Shown piece after piece: positions 8,488 to 17,893 of a stretch of 64,000 nucleotides of DNA. Source of the DNA: Amycolatopsis mediterranei (lineage in GTDB: Bacteria > Actinomycetota > Actinomycetes > Mycobacteriales > Pseudonocardiaceae). Under the pieces are notes generated by a model. That model was not told the DNA's origin and ran no database searches. It was given only the letters and a program-made list of their open reading frames with translations. How positions within the stretch are numbered: the first letter of the stretch is position 1; each line of letters opens with the position of its first letter. The position numbers and the translations under genes are program-made. Location: assembly GCF_026017845.1 (NCBI RefSeq), contig NZ_CP100416.1, positions 3,073,926 through 3,137,925 on the forward strand. Reading direction: 5' to 3'.

Positions 8488-8805
8488 GCGCGGGCGCGCG
8501 GGCTCACGCACGCGCTCCCGGCGGCGGTTTCGCTGCAGGACGCCCTGGCCGCGGTCGCCGATCCGGTGCGCCGCAGCATCCTGCGCGAGCTGGCCGCCGT
8601 GCCGGAGTGGACGAAGGCGTGCGGCACGTTCGACCTGCCGGTGGCCAAGGCGACCCGCAGCCACCACTTCGCCGTGCTGCGCGCGGCGGGCCTGATCGAA
8701 CAGCGCGACGAAGGCCCGCGGCGGCTGAACCGCTTGCGGCGCCCCGAATTCGACGCCGCCTTCCCGGGCCTGCTCGACCTGGTGCTCAGTCACCCCGGCC
8801 CGTGA
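8461..8805 (+). CDS. ArsR-type winged-helix transcriptional regulator
   Basis: 114 residues from ATG 8461, preceded by GGAGG with eight bases of spacing. The fold is a single winged helix: ALAAVADPVRRSILRELA opens the first helices, TRSHHFAVLRAAGLIEQ is the recognition helix and turn, and EGPRRLNRLRR the wing. The metal-binding ELCVCDL box of ArsR/SmtB sensors is absent, so it is likely a metal-independent member of the superfamily. Probable target sites overlap its first codons and the divergent SnoaL promoter. Its 3' end overlaps the convergent lysE-family gene by 20 bp. Confidence 0.8.
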   Translation: MSVRQPSNTARARGLTHALPAAVSLQDALAAVADPVRRSILRELAAVPEWTKACGTFDLPVAKATRSHHFAVLRAAGLIEQRDEGPRRLNRLRRPEFDAAFPGLLDLVLSHPGP

Positions 8806-9430
8806 AGGCGAGGGTGGTGCCCAGGCCGATCATGACGAGACCGCCGGTGCCGCCGACCAGCTCCAGGCGCTTCGGCGAGCGGGCGAACCACGCGCGGGCG
8901 GTGCCCGCGACCAGCGCCCACGCGCTGTCGGTGGCCAGCGCGATCGCCGGCAGGCACAGCCCGAGGACCAGCATCTGCCCCGGCACCGACCCGGCGCCGG
9001 GGTCGACGAACTGGGGCAGCAGGGCCGCCAGGAACACGATCGACTTCGGGTTCGCGAAACCGACGACGAAGCCGTCGCGCAGCACGGTCCCCACCCGTCC
9101 GGGTGCGGCACGCACCTTCGCGGCCATCGCGTCGGTCAGCCGCCGGCGGTGGCGCACGGCCTGGATCCCCAGGTACACCAGGTAGATCGCGCCGGCGACC
9201 TTGATCGCGGTGAACACCGCCGCCGACGTCGTCACCAGCGCGCCGAGGCCGAACGCGACCGCGACCACCTGCGTGTACACGCCCGCGGAGTTGCCCACGA
9301 CGGTGAGCAGCGCGTCGCGCCGCCCGACGGTGAGCGCGCGGCTGATCGTGAACAGCACACTCGGCCCGGGGACCACGACCATGAGGAACGTCAGCGCGGC
9401 GAAGGCCGCCAAATGCGTGCCGGAGACCAT
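8786..9430 (-). CDS. LysE/RhtB-family amino-acid exporter
   Basis: 214 residues, ATG at 9430, leaderless by position (TAGCCT six bases upstream). About six membrane helices; family landmarks include LTFLMVVVPGPSVLFTISRAL at the N-terminus, the GNSAGVYTQV helix, and VVGFANPKSIVFLAALLPQFV in the middle, all typical of LysE/RhtB translocators that export amino acids or their derivatives by proton antiport. The transported compound cannot be deduced. It is convergent with the ArsR-type regulator (20-bp overlap) and divergent from the winged-helix HTH_42 gene. Confidence 0.85.
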   Translation of the reverse strand: MVSGTHLAAFAALTFLMVVVPGPSVLFTISRALTVGRRDALLTVVGNSAGVYTQVVAVAFGLGALVTTSAAVFTAIKVAGAIYLVYLGIQAVRHRRRLTDAMAAKVRAAPGRVGTVLRDGFVVGFANPKSIVFLAALLPQFVDPGAGSVPGQMLVLGLCLPAIALATDSAWALVAGTARAWFARSPKRLELVGGTGGLVMIGLGTTLAFTGRGD

Positions 9431-9436
9431 TTTCCG

Positions 9437-9442
9437 AGGCTA
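9437..9442 (-). promoter_or_regulatory. -10 element for the LysE-family gene (leaderless)
   Basis: Minus-strand TAGCCT ends six bases before the ATG at 9430; no Shine-Dalgarno is present. Confidence 0.4.
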
Positions 9443-9501
9443 TCGCCTGGTCGCCGGGCACGACCACCGGTTTTGTCGGTGCCGGGTGGTAGGAAAAGCG
9501 G

Positions 9502-10683
9502 GTGCCTCCGAAGATCAGCATCGAGCAGCGCCGGGCCCGCCTCGCCGTCCGCCACCACCTCGCCGCGCCCGCGGCCTCGGTGGCGGACGCCGTCGCCGGG
9601 GTCGTCGCGCTGCACGCCACCGACCCGGCAACCGTCCACCTGTCCGCGTCCGCCCGCCTGGCGGCACCGGCGGTCGCCGATGTCGAGCGGGCGCTCTACG
9701 AAGAGCGTTCGCTGCTGCGGCTGCTGGGCATGCGGCGCACGGTGTTCGTGACGGACGTGGAGACGGCGGCGCTCGTGCAGGCGGGCTGCTCGGCGGACAT
9801 CCTCGTGAAGCAGCGGAAACTGCTCGAACAGCACCTCGGGCAGCAGGGGCACCCGGAGAACGTGCCGGAGCCGGCGAAGTGGCTGGCCGACGTCGAGGCG
9901 TCGGTCGAGGCGGCCCTGCGCGCCCGCGGTTCGGCGACGGCGCAGCAGCTGAGCGAGGACGAGCCCCGCCTGCGCCAGCAGCTGCTGATGGCGGCGGGCA
10001 AGCCGTACGAGGCGATCGGCAACGTGACGAGCCGGGTGCTGTTCCTGCTGGCGGCGGGCGGCCGGATCGTCCGCGGCCGTCCGCGGGGCAGCTGGCTCAG
10101 CACCCAGTACGTCTGGCACCCGCTGGACGAGTGGGTCGCGGGCGGGCTGCCACCATGGGGCGCGGACGAGGCCCGGGCCGAGCTGGCCCGGCGGTGGCTG
10201 CGCGCGTACGGGCCGGCCCCGGTGGCGGATCTGCGCTGGTGGACGGGCTGGACGGCAGGTCAGACGAAGAAGGCGCTGGCGGCGGTGTCCCCGGCGGAGG
10301 TGGACCTCGGCGGCGTGCCGGGGGTGGCGCTGGCCGACGACGTGGCCCCGGTACCGGAACCACCACCGTGGGTGGCGTTCCTGCCGTCGCTGGATCCGAC
10401 GCCGATGGGCTGGCAGGACCGCGACTGGTTCCTCGGCCCGCACCGCGCGGCCCTGTTCGACCGCAGCGGCAACGTCGGCCCGACGGTGTGGGCGTCCGGG
10501 CGGGTGGTCGGCGGCTGGGCCCAGCGAACCTCGGGGGAGGTGGTGTTCCGGCTGCTGGAGGACGTGGGTGCGGAGACGCGCGCGATTGTCGAAGCGGAGG
10601 CGGAGAAGTGCGCGGACTGGTTCGGCGAGGTGCGCGCCACGCCGCGCTTCCGGACTCCGCTGGAACGGGAGCTGACCGGATGA
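9502..10683 (+). CDS. Winged-helix DNA-binding domain protein (HTH_42/AlkZ-like family)
   Basis: 393 residues, GTG at 9502 after AGGAAAAGCGG. N-terminal IEQRRARLAVRHHL, then VADAVAGVVALHATDPATVH and the MRRTVF motif region at about residue 75 are characteristic of the HTH_42 superfamily that includes the AlkZ/YcaQ DNA glycosylases for alkyl adducts and crosslinks. Three winged-helix units are expected over the length. Whether this copy is a glycosylase cannot be decided by eye, since the catalytic Gln-rich motif was not located with certainty; many actinobacterial paralogs are only annotated as DNA-binding. It stands alone. Confidence 0.75.
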   Translation: MPPKISIEQRRARLAVRHHLAAPAASVADAVAGVVALHATDPATVHLSASARLAAPAVADVERALYEERSLLRLLGMRRTVFVTDVETAALVQAGCSADILVKQRKLLEQHLGQQGHPENVPEPAKWLADVEASVEAALRARGSATAQQLSEDEPRLRQQLLMAAGKPYEAIGNVTSRVLFLLAAGGRIVRGRPRGSWLSTQYVWHPLDEWVAGGLPPWGADEARAELARRWLRAYGPAPVADLRWWTGWTAGQTKKALAAVSPAEVDLGGVPGVALADDVAPVPEPPPWVAFLPSLDPTPMGWQDRDWFLGPHRAALFDRSGNVGPTVWASGRVVGGWAQRTSGEVVFRLLEDVGAETRAIVEAEAEKCADWFGEVRATPRFRTPLERELTG

Positions 10684-12116
<1,433 letters not shown>

Positions 12117-12120
12117 CCAG

Positions 12121-13335
12121 ATGAGCGTCAAGAACCTCGACGACCTGCTGGGCGAGGGCGTTCAGGGCCGGTACGTACTCGTGCGTTCCGACCTGAACGT
12201 CCCGCTCGACGGGGACCGCATCACCGACGACGGCCGGGTCCGCGCCGCGCTGCCGACGATCAAGAAGCTCGCCGACGCGGGCGCCAAGGTCGTCGTCACC
12301 GCGCACCTCGGCCGCCCCAAGGGCGAGCCGGACCCGAAGTACACCCTCGCGCCCGTCGCGAAGCGGCTCTCCGAGCTGCTCGGCGCCGAGGTCGCGCTGG
12401 CCGGTGACCTGGTCGGCGAGTCCGCCAAGGCGCTCACGGCCGGCCTCGCCGACGGCGGTGTCGTCCTGCTGGAGAACGTGCGCTTCGACGCGCGCGAGAC
12501 CAGCAAGGACGCCGTGGACCGCTCCGAGCTGGCCGCCGAGCTGGGCGCGCTCGTCCCGGGCGGCGCGTTCGTCTCCGACGGCTTCGGCGTCGTCCACCGC
12601 AAGCAGGCCTCGGTCTACGAGGTCGCGTCGGTGCTCCCGGCGTACGCGGGCGGCCTGGTGCTGGCCGAGCTGGACGTGCTGAAGAAGCTCACCGACGACG
12701 TCCAGCGGCCCTACGTGGTCGTGCTCGGCGGCGCGAAGGTGTCCGACAAGCTCGGCGTCATCGCGAACCTGCTGACCAAGGTCGACCGGCTGCTCATCGG
12801 CGGCGGCATGGCGTACACCTTCCTCAAGGCCCAGGGCCACGAGGTCGGCAACTCGCTGCTGCAGGCCGACCAGCTCGACCAGGTGAAGGGCTTCCTCGCC
12901 GAGGCCGAGAAGCGCGGCGTCGAACTGGTGCTGCCGGTGGACGTCCTGGCCGCGACGGGCTTCGCGGCCGACGCCGAGCACGAGGTCGTCGCCGCGACCG
13001 CGATCCCGGCCGACCGCGAAGGCCTCGACATCGGCCCGGAGACCCGTGAACTCTTCGCGGGCAAGCTGGCCGACGCCGCGACCGTCTTCTGGAACGGCCC
13101 GATGGGCGTGTTCGAGTTCGAGGCGTTCTCGGGCGGCACGCGTGCCGTGGCCGAGGCGCTCGTGAAGAGCGACGCGTTCACCGTGGTCGGCGGCGGCGAC
13201 TCGGCGGCCGCGGTGCGGCAGCTGGGCCTGCCCGAGGACGGCTTCTCGCACATCTCCACCGGTGGCGGGGCCTCGCTGGAGTACCTCGAGGGCAAGGAAC
13301 TGCCGGGCGTGACCGCTCTGGAGGAGAAGAACTAG
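12121..13335 (+). CDS. pgk: Phosphoglycerate kinase
   Basis: Transfers the acyl phosphate of 1,3-bisphosphoglycerate to ADP, forming ATP and 3-phosphoglycerate. 404 residues, usual family length. [15 protein letters not shown] at the N-terminus is the family signature; [16 protein letters not shown] in the substrate lobe, the nucleotide-lobe [13 protein letters not shown] and [10 protein letters not shown], and the closing [18 protein letters not shown] are intact. It follows gap by four bases without its own clear ribosome site, suggesting translational coupling, and its TAG stop overlaps the GTG of tpiA by one base. Confidence 0.97.
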   Translation: MSVKNLDDLLGEGVQGRYVLVRSDLNVPLDGDRITDDGRVRAALPTIKKLADAGAKVVVTAHLGRPKGEPDPKYTLAPVAKRLSELLGAEVALAGDLVGESAKALTAGLADGGVVLLENVRFDARETSKDAVDRSELAAELGALVPGGAFVSDGFGVVHRKQASVYEVASVLPAYAGGLVLAELDVLKKLTDDVQRPYVVVLGGAKVSDKLGVIANLLTKVDRLLIGGGMAYTFLKAQGHEVGNSLLQADQLDQVKGFLAEAEKRGVELVLPVDVLAATGFAADAEHEVVAATAIPADREGLDIGPETRELFAGKLADAATVFWNGPMGVFEFEAFSGGTRAVAEALVKSDAFTVVGGGDSAAAVRQLGLPEDGFSHISTGGGASLEYLEGKELPGVTALEEKN

Positions 13336-14120
13336 TGGCACGCAAGCCGTTCATCGCCGGCAACTGGAAGATGAACCAGAACCACCTCGAGGCGATCGCG
13401 CTGGTGCAGAAGATCGCCTTCGCGCTGCCGGAGAAGTACTACGCGAAGGTCGACGTGGCGGTGCTGCCGCCGTTCACCGACATCCGCAGCGTGCAGACCC
13501 TGGTCGACGGCGACAAGCTGTCGCTCACCTACGGCGCGCAGGACGTCGCGCCGCAGGATTCCGGCGCCTACACCGGTGACATTTCGGGCCTGATGCTGGC
13601 CAAGCTGGGCTGCAAGTTCGTCACGGTCGGGCACTCGGAGCGGCGCGAATACCACGCCGAGTCCGACGAGCTGGTCAACAAGAAGGTCAAGGCCGCGCTC
13701 AAGCACGGCATCACGCCGATCCTCTGCATCGGGGAGAAGCTCGAGGTCCGCGAGGCCGGCGAGCACATCCACCACACCACGACGCAGCTGATCGAGGGCC
13801 TGAAGGGCCTCAAGGCCGAGCAGGTCAAAGACGTGGTGATCGCGTACGAGCCGGTCTGGGCGATCGGCACCGGCAAGGTCGCCTCGTCCGCGGACGCCGA
13901 AGAGGTCTGCAAGGCCATCCGGGCGACCCTCCAGGAGAAGTACGGCGACGAGGTGGCTTCGTCCGTCCGGGTGCTCTACGGGGGATCGGTGAAGTCGGGC
14001 AACATCAGCGAGCTGGTGGGCTGCGAGAACATCGACGGTGCCCTGGTCGGCGGAGCGAGCCTCGACGGCGAGGAGTTCACGAAACTCTGCGCACTCGCTG
14101 CAGGCGGGCCGCTGCCCTGA
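13335..14120 (+). CDS. tpiA: Triosephosphate isomerase
   Basis: Interconverts dihydroxyacetone phosphate and glyceraldehyde 3-phosphate. 261 residues, GTG start at 13335 overlapping the pgk stop (TAGTG). N-terminal FIAGNWKMN carries the active-site Asn and Lys, VTVGHSERR the electrophilic His, and [11 protein letters not shown] the catalytic Glu with the mobile loop; LYGGSVK binds phosphate near the C-terminus. All catalytic residues are present. Last of the three glycolytic genes; secG follows after 127 bp that include a strong hairpin. Confidence 0.97.
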   Translation: MARKPFIAGNWKMNQNHLEAIALVQKIAFALPEKYYAKVDVAVLPPFTDIRSVQTLVDGDKLSLTYGAQDVAPQDSGAYTGDISGLMLAKLGCKFVTVGHSERREYHAESDELVNKKVKAALKHGITPILCIGEKLEVREAGEHIHHTTTQLIEGLKGLKAEQVKDVVIAYEPVWAIGTGKVASSADAEEVCKAIRATLQEKYGDEVASSVRVLYGGSVKSGNISELVGCENIDGALVGGASLDGEEFTKLCALAAGGPLP

Positions 14121-14180
14121 TCGAGGCCACGACCGGGTAGCCTGTGTATCCGGTCCGTCACACAGCAGTGGACGAGTCCA

Positions 14181-14219
14181 GGGGTACGGTGGTGGTCGGA
14201 AACGACCATGCCGTACCCC
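14181..14219 (+). terminator. Strong hairpin between tpiA and secG (terminator or attenuator)
   Basis: GGGGTACGG at 14181-14189 pairs perfectly with CCGTACCCC at 14211-14219, with an inner stem GGTCG/CGACC closed by a GAAA tetraloop at 14199-14202. No U-tract follows, so it may be a Rho-independent terminator of the actinobacterial kind, a processing signal, or part of the secG leader. Confidence 0.55.
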
Positions 14220-14247
14220 TGCATTCTCCTAGAGCCCAGAGGATGAC

Positions 14248-14478
14248 ATGAAGCTGTTCCTGCAAATCCTGTTGATCGTCACCAGCGTCTTCCTGGTGGT
14301 CGCGGTGCTGCTGCACCGGGGCCGGGGCGGTGGCCTGTCGTCGCTGTTCGGCGGTGGGATGCAGTCGAGCCTGGCCGGGTCGAGCGTGGCCGAGAAGAAC
14401 CTCGACCGAATCACCCTGGGGCTGGGCGCGGTTTGGCTGATCAGCATCGTGGGCCTGGGTCTGCTGCTCAAGGTGTGA
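14248..14478 (+). CDS. secG: Preprotein translocase subunit SecG
   Basis: Small membrane subunit of the SecYEG channel that assists SecA-driven export. 76 residues with the expected two helices, LFLQILLIVTSVFLVVAVLL near the N-terminus and LGAVWLISIVGLGLLLKV at the end, joined by a Gly/Ser-rich cytoplasmic loop (GRGGGLSSLFGGGMQSSL) typical of SecG. ATG at 14248 follows AGAGGA. Its place after tpiA is the conserved actinobacterial arrangement. Confidence 0.93.
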   Translation: MKLFLQILLIVTSVFLVVAVLLHRGRGGGLSSLFGGGMQSSLAGSSVAEKNLDRITLGLGAVWLISIVGLGLLLKV

Positions 14479-14585
14479 GGCGTCCGGCGTTCCGTCGTCG
14501 GCCGCGACCGGGTCCGGACGGCGGTGCGCAGCGATTCGGCGTGCCTATTGGGGGGCGCGCCGCCGATTCCTAGGTGTGAGGATTC

Positions 14586-14930
14586 ATGGTTGGCGGTAAC
14601 GCGATTCGAGGCACCCGGGTGGGTGCCGGTCCTACGGGCGAATCGGAACGGGGTGAGTCGGCGCCGCGACGCCGTATTTCCTACTGGTGTGCCAACGGGC
14701 ACGAGGCTCGGCCATCGTTCGCGCTCGACGCGGAAATCCCCGAGGAGTGGGACTGCCCCCGCTGCGGGCTCCCGGGTGGGCAGGACGAGAAGAACCCGCC
14801 GGCCGCGCCGCGGACCGAGCCGTACAAGACACACCTGGCCTACGTGAAGGAGCGGCGCAGCGACGCCGACGGCGAGGCCATCCTGGCGGAGGCGCTCGAC
14901 CGCCTGCGCAAGCGCCGGGAAATCATCTAG
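14586..14930 (+). CDS. rbpA: RNA polymerase-binding protein RbpA
   Basis: Actinobacterial transcription factor that binds RNA polymerase and the principal sigma factor, stabilises open complexes and affects rifampicin sensitivity. 114 residues. The core has YWCANGHE and WDCPRCG, the two cysteine pairs of the RbpA core domain; the basic linker and C-terminal sigma-interaction helix are YKTHLAYVKERR and ILAEALDRLRKRR. ATG at 14586 follows TGAGGA. It sits 107 bp after secG with its own terminator, so it is probably transcribed separately. No typical SigR promoter (GGAAT, GTT) was seen upstream. Confidence 0.95.
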   Translation: MVGGNAIRGTRVGAGPTGESERGESAPRRRISYWCANGHEARPSFALDAEIPEEWDCPRCGLPGGQDEKNPPAAPRTEPYKTHLAYVKERRSDADGEAILAEALDRLRKRREII

Positions 14931-14941
14931 CGGTTCGATCG

Positions 14942-14983
14942 AAAGCCACCCCGAGGGAAGCCGGACCCCTCGAGGTGGCTTTT
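14942..14983 (+). terminator. Rho-independent terminator of rbpA
   Basis: AAGCCACC plus CCGAGG pairs with CCTCG plus GGTGGCTT around an 11-base loop and ends in TTTT, 12 bases after the rbpA stop. Confidence 0.8.
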
Positions 14984-15522
14984 CGCGCGCTCAACCAGCC
15001 TCCCACGCGCCCGGCAAGCCATCTCCCGTGTCCGGCGAGGCCATCTTGCCCGGGAAGGCATCACACGAGTCTGGCGAGGCATCACACGTGACTGGAGGGG
15101 CATCATGTGTGTCTGGGCGGGCATCTCGCGTGACTGCCGGGGCATCACATGTGTCTGGGCGGGCATCACGTGTGTCTGGCGGGGAATCACCGTGATGCCC
15201 CTCTGACCACGCGAGATGCCCGCCCAATCACGTGAGATGCCCGCCGATCACGCCCATCCGCGTTCAGGCGCGCGCCCGAAGATGTCGAGCACCAGGCTCT
15301 TCGGGTACGCGCCCGCATATCGCAGCCGGCGGAGGCATTCGCGGGTTGCGGTGCTGAGCAGCCCCCGATTTCCACGCTACCGGCGACCACCGACATTTCG
15401 CGGCCGGAAAGGCCGCGAACGGGGGATTCCGGACCGAAATGGCCCTGAATCCGCCGTTCGCGGCGTCGAACGATCCGGAAACGTCGGTGCCCGCCGGTAA
15501 GCTGGATACCGGGGGCCGGAGG
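14984..15522. other. 539-bp gene-poor region
   Basis: Holds the 21-bp repeat array described separately (15017-15250) and then about 270 bp without a supported gene. On the minus strand a 42-codon frame (15376 down to 15248), bounded by stops and without a start codon, looks protein-like and may be a coding remnant. Confidence 0.5.
15017..15250. repeat. 21-bp tandem repeat array with an orientation flip
   Basis: On the plus strand, units beginning (A/G)GGCATC and ending in CTGGCG-like sequence start at 15056, 15077, 15098, 15119, 15140, 15161 and 15182, an exact 21-base period; a weaker unit is at 15017. After a near-palindromic junction at about 15181-15201 the same unit continues inverted, with GATGCCC at 15194, 15215 and 15236, again 21 bases apart. 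The middle of the unit varies around CACGTG. Two helical turns per unit. Confidence 0.85.
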
Positions 15523-16722
15523 TCAGCGATCGAGCGGGTACCGGGCCCGGACGCGGAAGCCGCCGTCCTCCGTTCCCGATGTCTCGAAGCTTCCGCCCAG
15601 CAGGCGCGCCCGCTCGGCCAGGCCCGTCAGGCCGTGGCCGCCCGAGGGCAGCCCCTCCGTCGGGCGGCTTGCCCGCTCGTTGCGGACCTCGATCTTGAGC
15701 GCGCCGTGCTCACCCTGGATGCGGATGGTCGCCGTCGCGCCCGGGGCGTGCTTGTGGACGTTGGTCAAGCATTCCTGCACCGTCCGGTACGCCGCCGCCG
15801 ACACCTGGTTGGGCAGGACCTCCGGGAGGTGCTCCACCGTCAGGTGCACCGGGACGTCGGACGTGCGGATCAGCCGGTCGAGCTCGTTGATGCCCGCCCG
15901 CGGGCCGTCGTCGTCCGAGCCGGCCCGCAGGACGCTGACCAGCGAACGCAGCTCCTCCAGGGTCCGCTTGGACAGCGTGCGGATGACCTGCGCGGTCTCC
16001 AGCGCGTGGTCGTCGGTGGTCTGGGCCTGCAGCGCGCCGGCCTGCATGGCGATCAGCGTGATCTGGTGGGAGACGACGTCGTGCATCTCGCGGGCCAGCC
16101 GGGCGCGTTCCTCGGCGCGGACGGCGTCGGCGTGGAAGCGGCGCTCGCGGTCGCGGCTCGTGGCCAGCTCGGCGAGCTTGTTCGAAATCTCGGTGCGGGC
16201 GCCGATGAGCAGGCCGATCGCGATCGGCATGCCGGCCACCAGGACGCCGTAGATGCCGTCGAGGATGTGCTCGCGCCAGCTGAGCTCGGCGAAGTCCTCC
16301 AGCGGCCACTGCACGAACCGGCACATCCACACCAGCGCCGCGCCGACCCAGGTCTGCCAGTGCAGCTGACGGCGGGTGGCGAGCATGCCGAGCGTGATCA
16401 TCGACGCGAGCTGGGCCCAGCCGGCCAGGAAGCCGGGGACCGCGACCAGCACGGCGAGGAACGGGAACTTCCGCCGGAACACCACCGCGAGGCAGGCGGC
16501 GCCGGACAGGTAGATCGAGTAGGGCTGGGCCTTCTCCGGAATGACCAACCAGACGTCGAGCACGGCCAGGATGACCGCGGCCGCCTCGATGGCGAACGTG
16601 ACCACAGCGGGGCGGGGCACCGAGCCGAACAGGCTCAGGCCGCGTTTGCGCACCCGCTCGGCGGCCGATGGCCCCGAGCCGGCGATCGAGATGCCTGGAA
16701 TCGAGAGTCCCTCTGTACTCAT
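15523..16722 (-). CDS. Sensor histidine kinase, HisKA_3 type (no partner nearby)
   Basis: 399 residues from ATG 16722 (an ATG at 16737 is possible). The N-terminal half has about five membrane helices (for example VVTFAIEAAAVILAVLDVWL and FPFLAVLVAVPGFLAGW). The cytoplasmic half has the HisKA_3 dimerisation helix with the phospho-accepting His in RLAREMHDVVSHQ, followed by the ATPase domain with TVQECLTNVHKHAPGA (N box) and GGHGLTGLAERARLLGG (G box). Such kinases normally pass phosphate to a LuxR-type regulator in the same operon, but none is adjacent: the neighbours are rbpA and pgl. The signal is unknown. Confidence 0.9.
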   Translation of the reverse strand: MSTEGLSIPGISIAGSGPSAAERVRKRGLSLFGSVPRPAVVTFAIEAAAVILAVLDVWLVIPEKAQPYSIYLSGAACLAVVFRRKFPFLAVLVAVPGFLAGWAQLASMITLGMLATRRQLHWQTWVGAALVWMCRFVQWPLEDFAELSWREHILDGIYGVLVAGMPIAIGLLIGARTEISNKLAELATSRDRERRFHADAVRAEERARLAREMHDVVSHQITLIAMQAGALQAQTTDDHALETAQVIRTLSKRTLEELRSLVSVLRAGSDDDGPRAGINELDRLIRTSDVPVHLTVEHLPEVLPNQVSAAAYRTVQECLTNVHKHAPGATATIRIQGEHGALKIEVRNERASRPTEGLPSGGHGLTGLAERARLLGGSFETSGTEDGGFRVRARYPLDR

Positions 16723-17113
16723 CGCTGGCGACCCCATTCGTCTTGTGGACTTGGTGGTGAGAGGCGCTCAGGGCCCGATCGGGACGCGCAGCGGCAGACA
16801 AATGTGCGGATGCTAACGAAGTCACGTACGGAGACGGTTAGTTTCACCCGCGGTCGGTGCTCTGGCGTCCGAATTCCGTAATCGGTTGCGCCGTCCGGGG
16901 CATTGGCGGCGACGGGTGCTACTCAGGGTGGAAGTTCTGCTCCCCAGCGTTCGCCAAGACGACCACATCGTGGGATTCATGTTACTCACGTGCGGTCGCC
17001 GACGGTAGTTCTCCGGCCGCCATGGACCGGAGGTCGTCCCACCGCGGCCGGAGACCCCGGCCAGAACGAGTGAAGGCCCCCTGCCGAAGCAGAGGGCCTT
17101 CACCGAAACACAC
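16723..17113. other. 391-bp intergenic region between the histidine kinase and pgl
   Basis: No gene seen. A minus-strand TAGCAT at 16810-16815 is a possible -10 for the histidine kinase. The pgl-side end holds the terminator at 17069-17102. Confidence 0.5.
17069..17102 (-). terminator. Terminator of the pentose phosphate operon
   Basis: GTGAAGGCCC at 17069-17078 and GGGCCTTCAC at 17093-17102 form a perfect 10-bp stem just after the pgl stop. It lacks a long T-tract, which is usual in high-GC actinomycetes. Confidence 0.7.
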
Positions 17114-17893
17114 TCAAGCCGTGGGCGGCTGGTACACCTTGGTCAGCTTCCCCGCCGCGGCCCGGTCCAGCAGCCACAACGTCCGCCGGTGCCCGCGAGC
17201 CCCGGCCACCGGCAGCTGGACTTCCCCGGCTCCCGCCAGCGCCAACGCCACCGCGTCCGCCTTCGCCTCGCCGGCCGTCATCAGCCACACGTCCCGCGCC
17301 CGCCGGAGCGCCGGCAGCGTCAGGGACACCCGGGTCGGCGGCGGCTTGGGGCAGTTGCGCACCGCCACCACCGACCGCTCGGTCTCGTACACCGCCGGGG
17401 ACTCCGGGAACACCGACGCCGTGTGCCCCTCCCCGCCGAGGCCCAGCAGCATGATGTCGAACGACGGCACGTCGCCGTGGTCCTCCGGCCCCGCGTTGGC
17501 GGCCAGCACCGAAGCGTAGGCCTCGGCCGCCGCGTCGACGTCGTCGCCGAACTCGCCGTCCGACGGCGCTATGGCGTGGACCCTCTTCGGATCCAGCGGA
17601 ACGTGGTCCAGCAACGCCTCGCGGGCCTGCTTCTCGTTCCGCTCGTCCGAATCCGCCGGGACGAACCGCTCGTCGCCCCAGTAGATGTCGAGGCGGGACC
17701 AGTCGATCGCGTCACGGGCCGAGGACGCCTGCAGCTCCGACAGCACCGCGATGCCCGTGCCGCCGCCGGTCAGCACCAGCGATGCCGACCCCTTGGCCGC
17801 CTGGACGTCCACCAGCCGGGTGACCAGGCGAGCCGCCGCGGCCGCCGCCAGGAGGTCCTGGTTCGCGTAGACGACGACTTCGGTCTTGCTCAT
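17114..17893 (-). CDS. pgl: 6-phosphogluconolactonase
   Basis: Hydrolyses 6-phosphogluconolactone in the oxidative pentose phosphate pathway. 259 residues from ATG 17893, which overlaps the opcA stop by four bases (ATGA). NagB/RpiA-like fold with LVLTGGGTGIAVLSEL at about residues 40-55, LDIYWGDERFVP for the substrate loop, and DIMLLGLGGEGHTASVFP, the classic lactonase motif. Typical length. Last gene of tkt-tal-pgi-zwf-opcA-pgl, followed by a terminator. Confidence 0.95.
   Translation of the reverse strand: MSKTEVVVYANQDLLAAAAAARLVTRLVDVQAAKGSASLVLTGGGTGIAVLSELQASSARDAIDWSRLDIYWGDERFVPADSDERNEKQAREALLDHVPLDPKRVHAIAPSDGEFGDDVDAAAEAYASVLAANAGPEDHGDVPSFDIMLLGLGGEGHTASVFPESPAVYETERSVVAVRNCPKPPPTRVSLTLPALRRARDVWLMTAGEAKADAVALALAGAGEVQLPVAGARGHRRTLWLLDRAAAGKLTKVYQPPTA

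Noticed and set aside
14927..15227. Minus-strand frames through the repeat array with a seven-residue period
   Set aside because: They run over the rbpA terminator and only reflect the 21-base DNA repeat; no ribosome site or domain.
15017..15250. CRISPR array
   Set aside because: Units are contiguous 21-mers with no unique spacers, and no cas genes are in the window.
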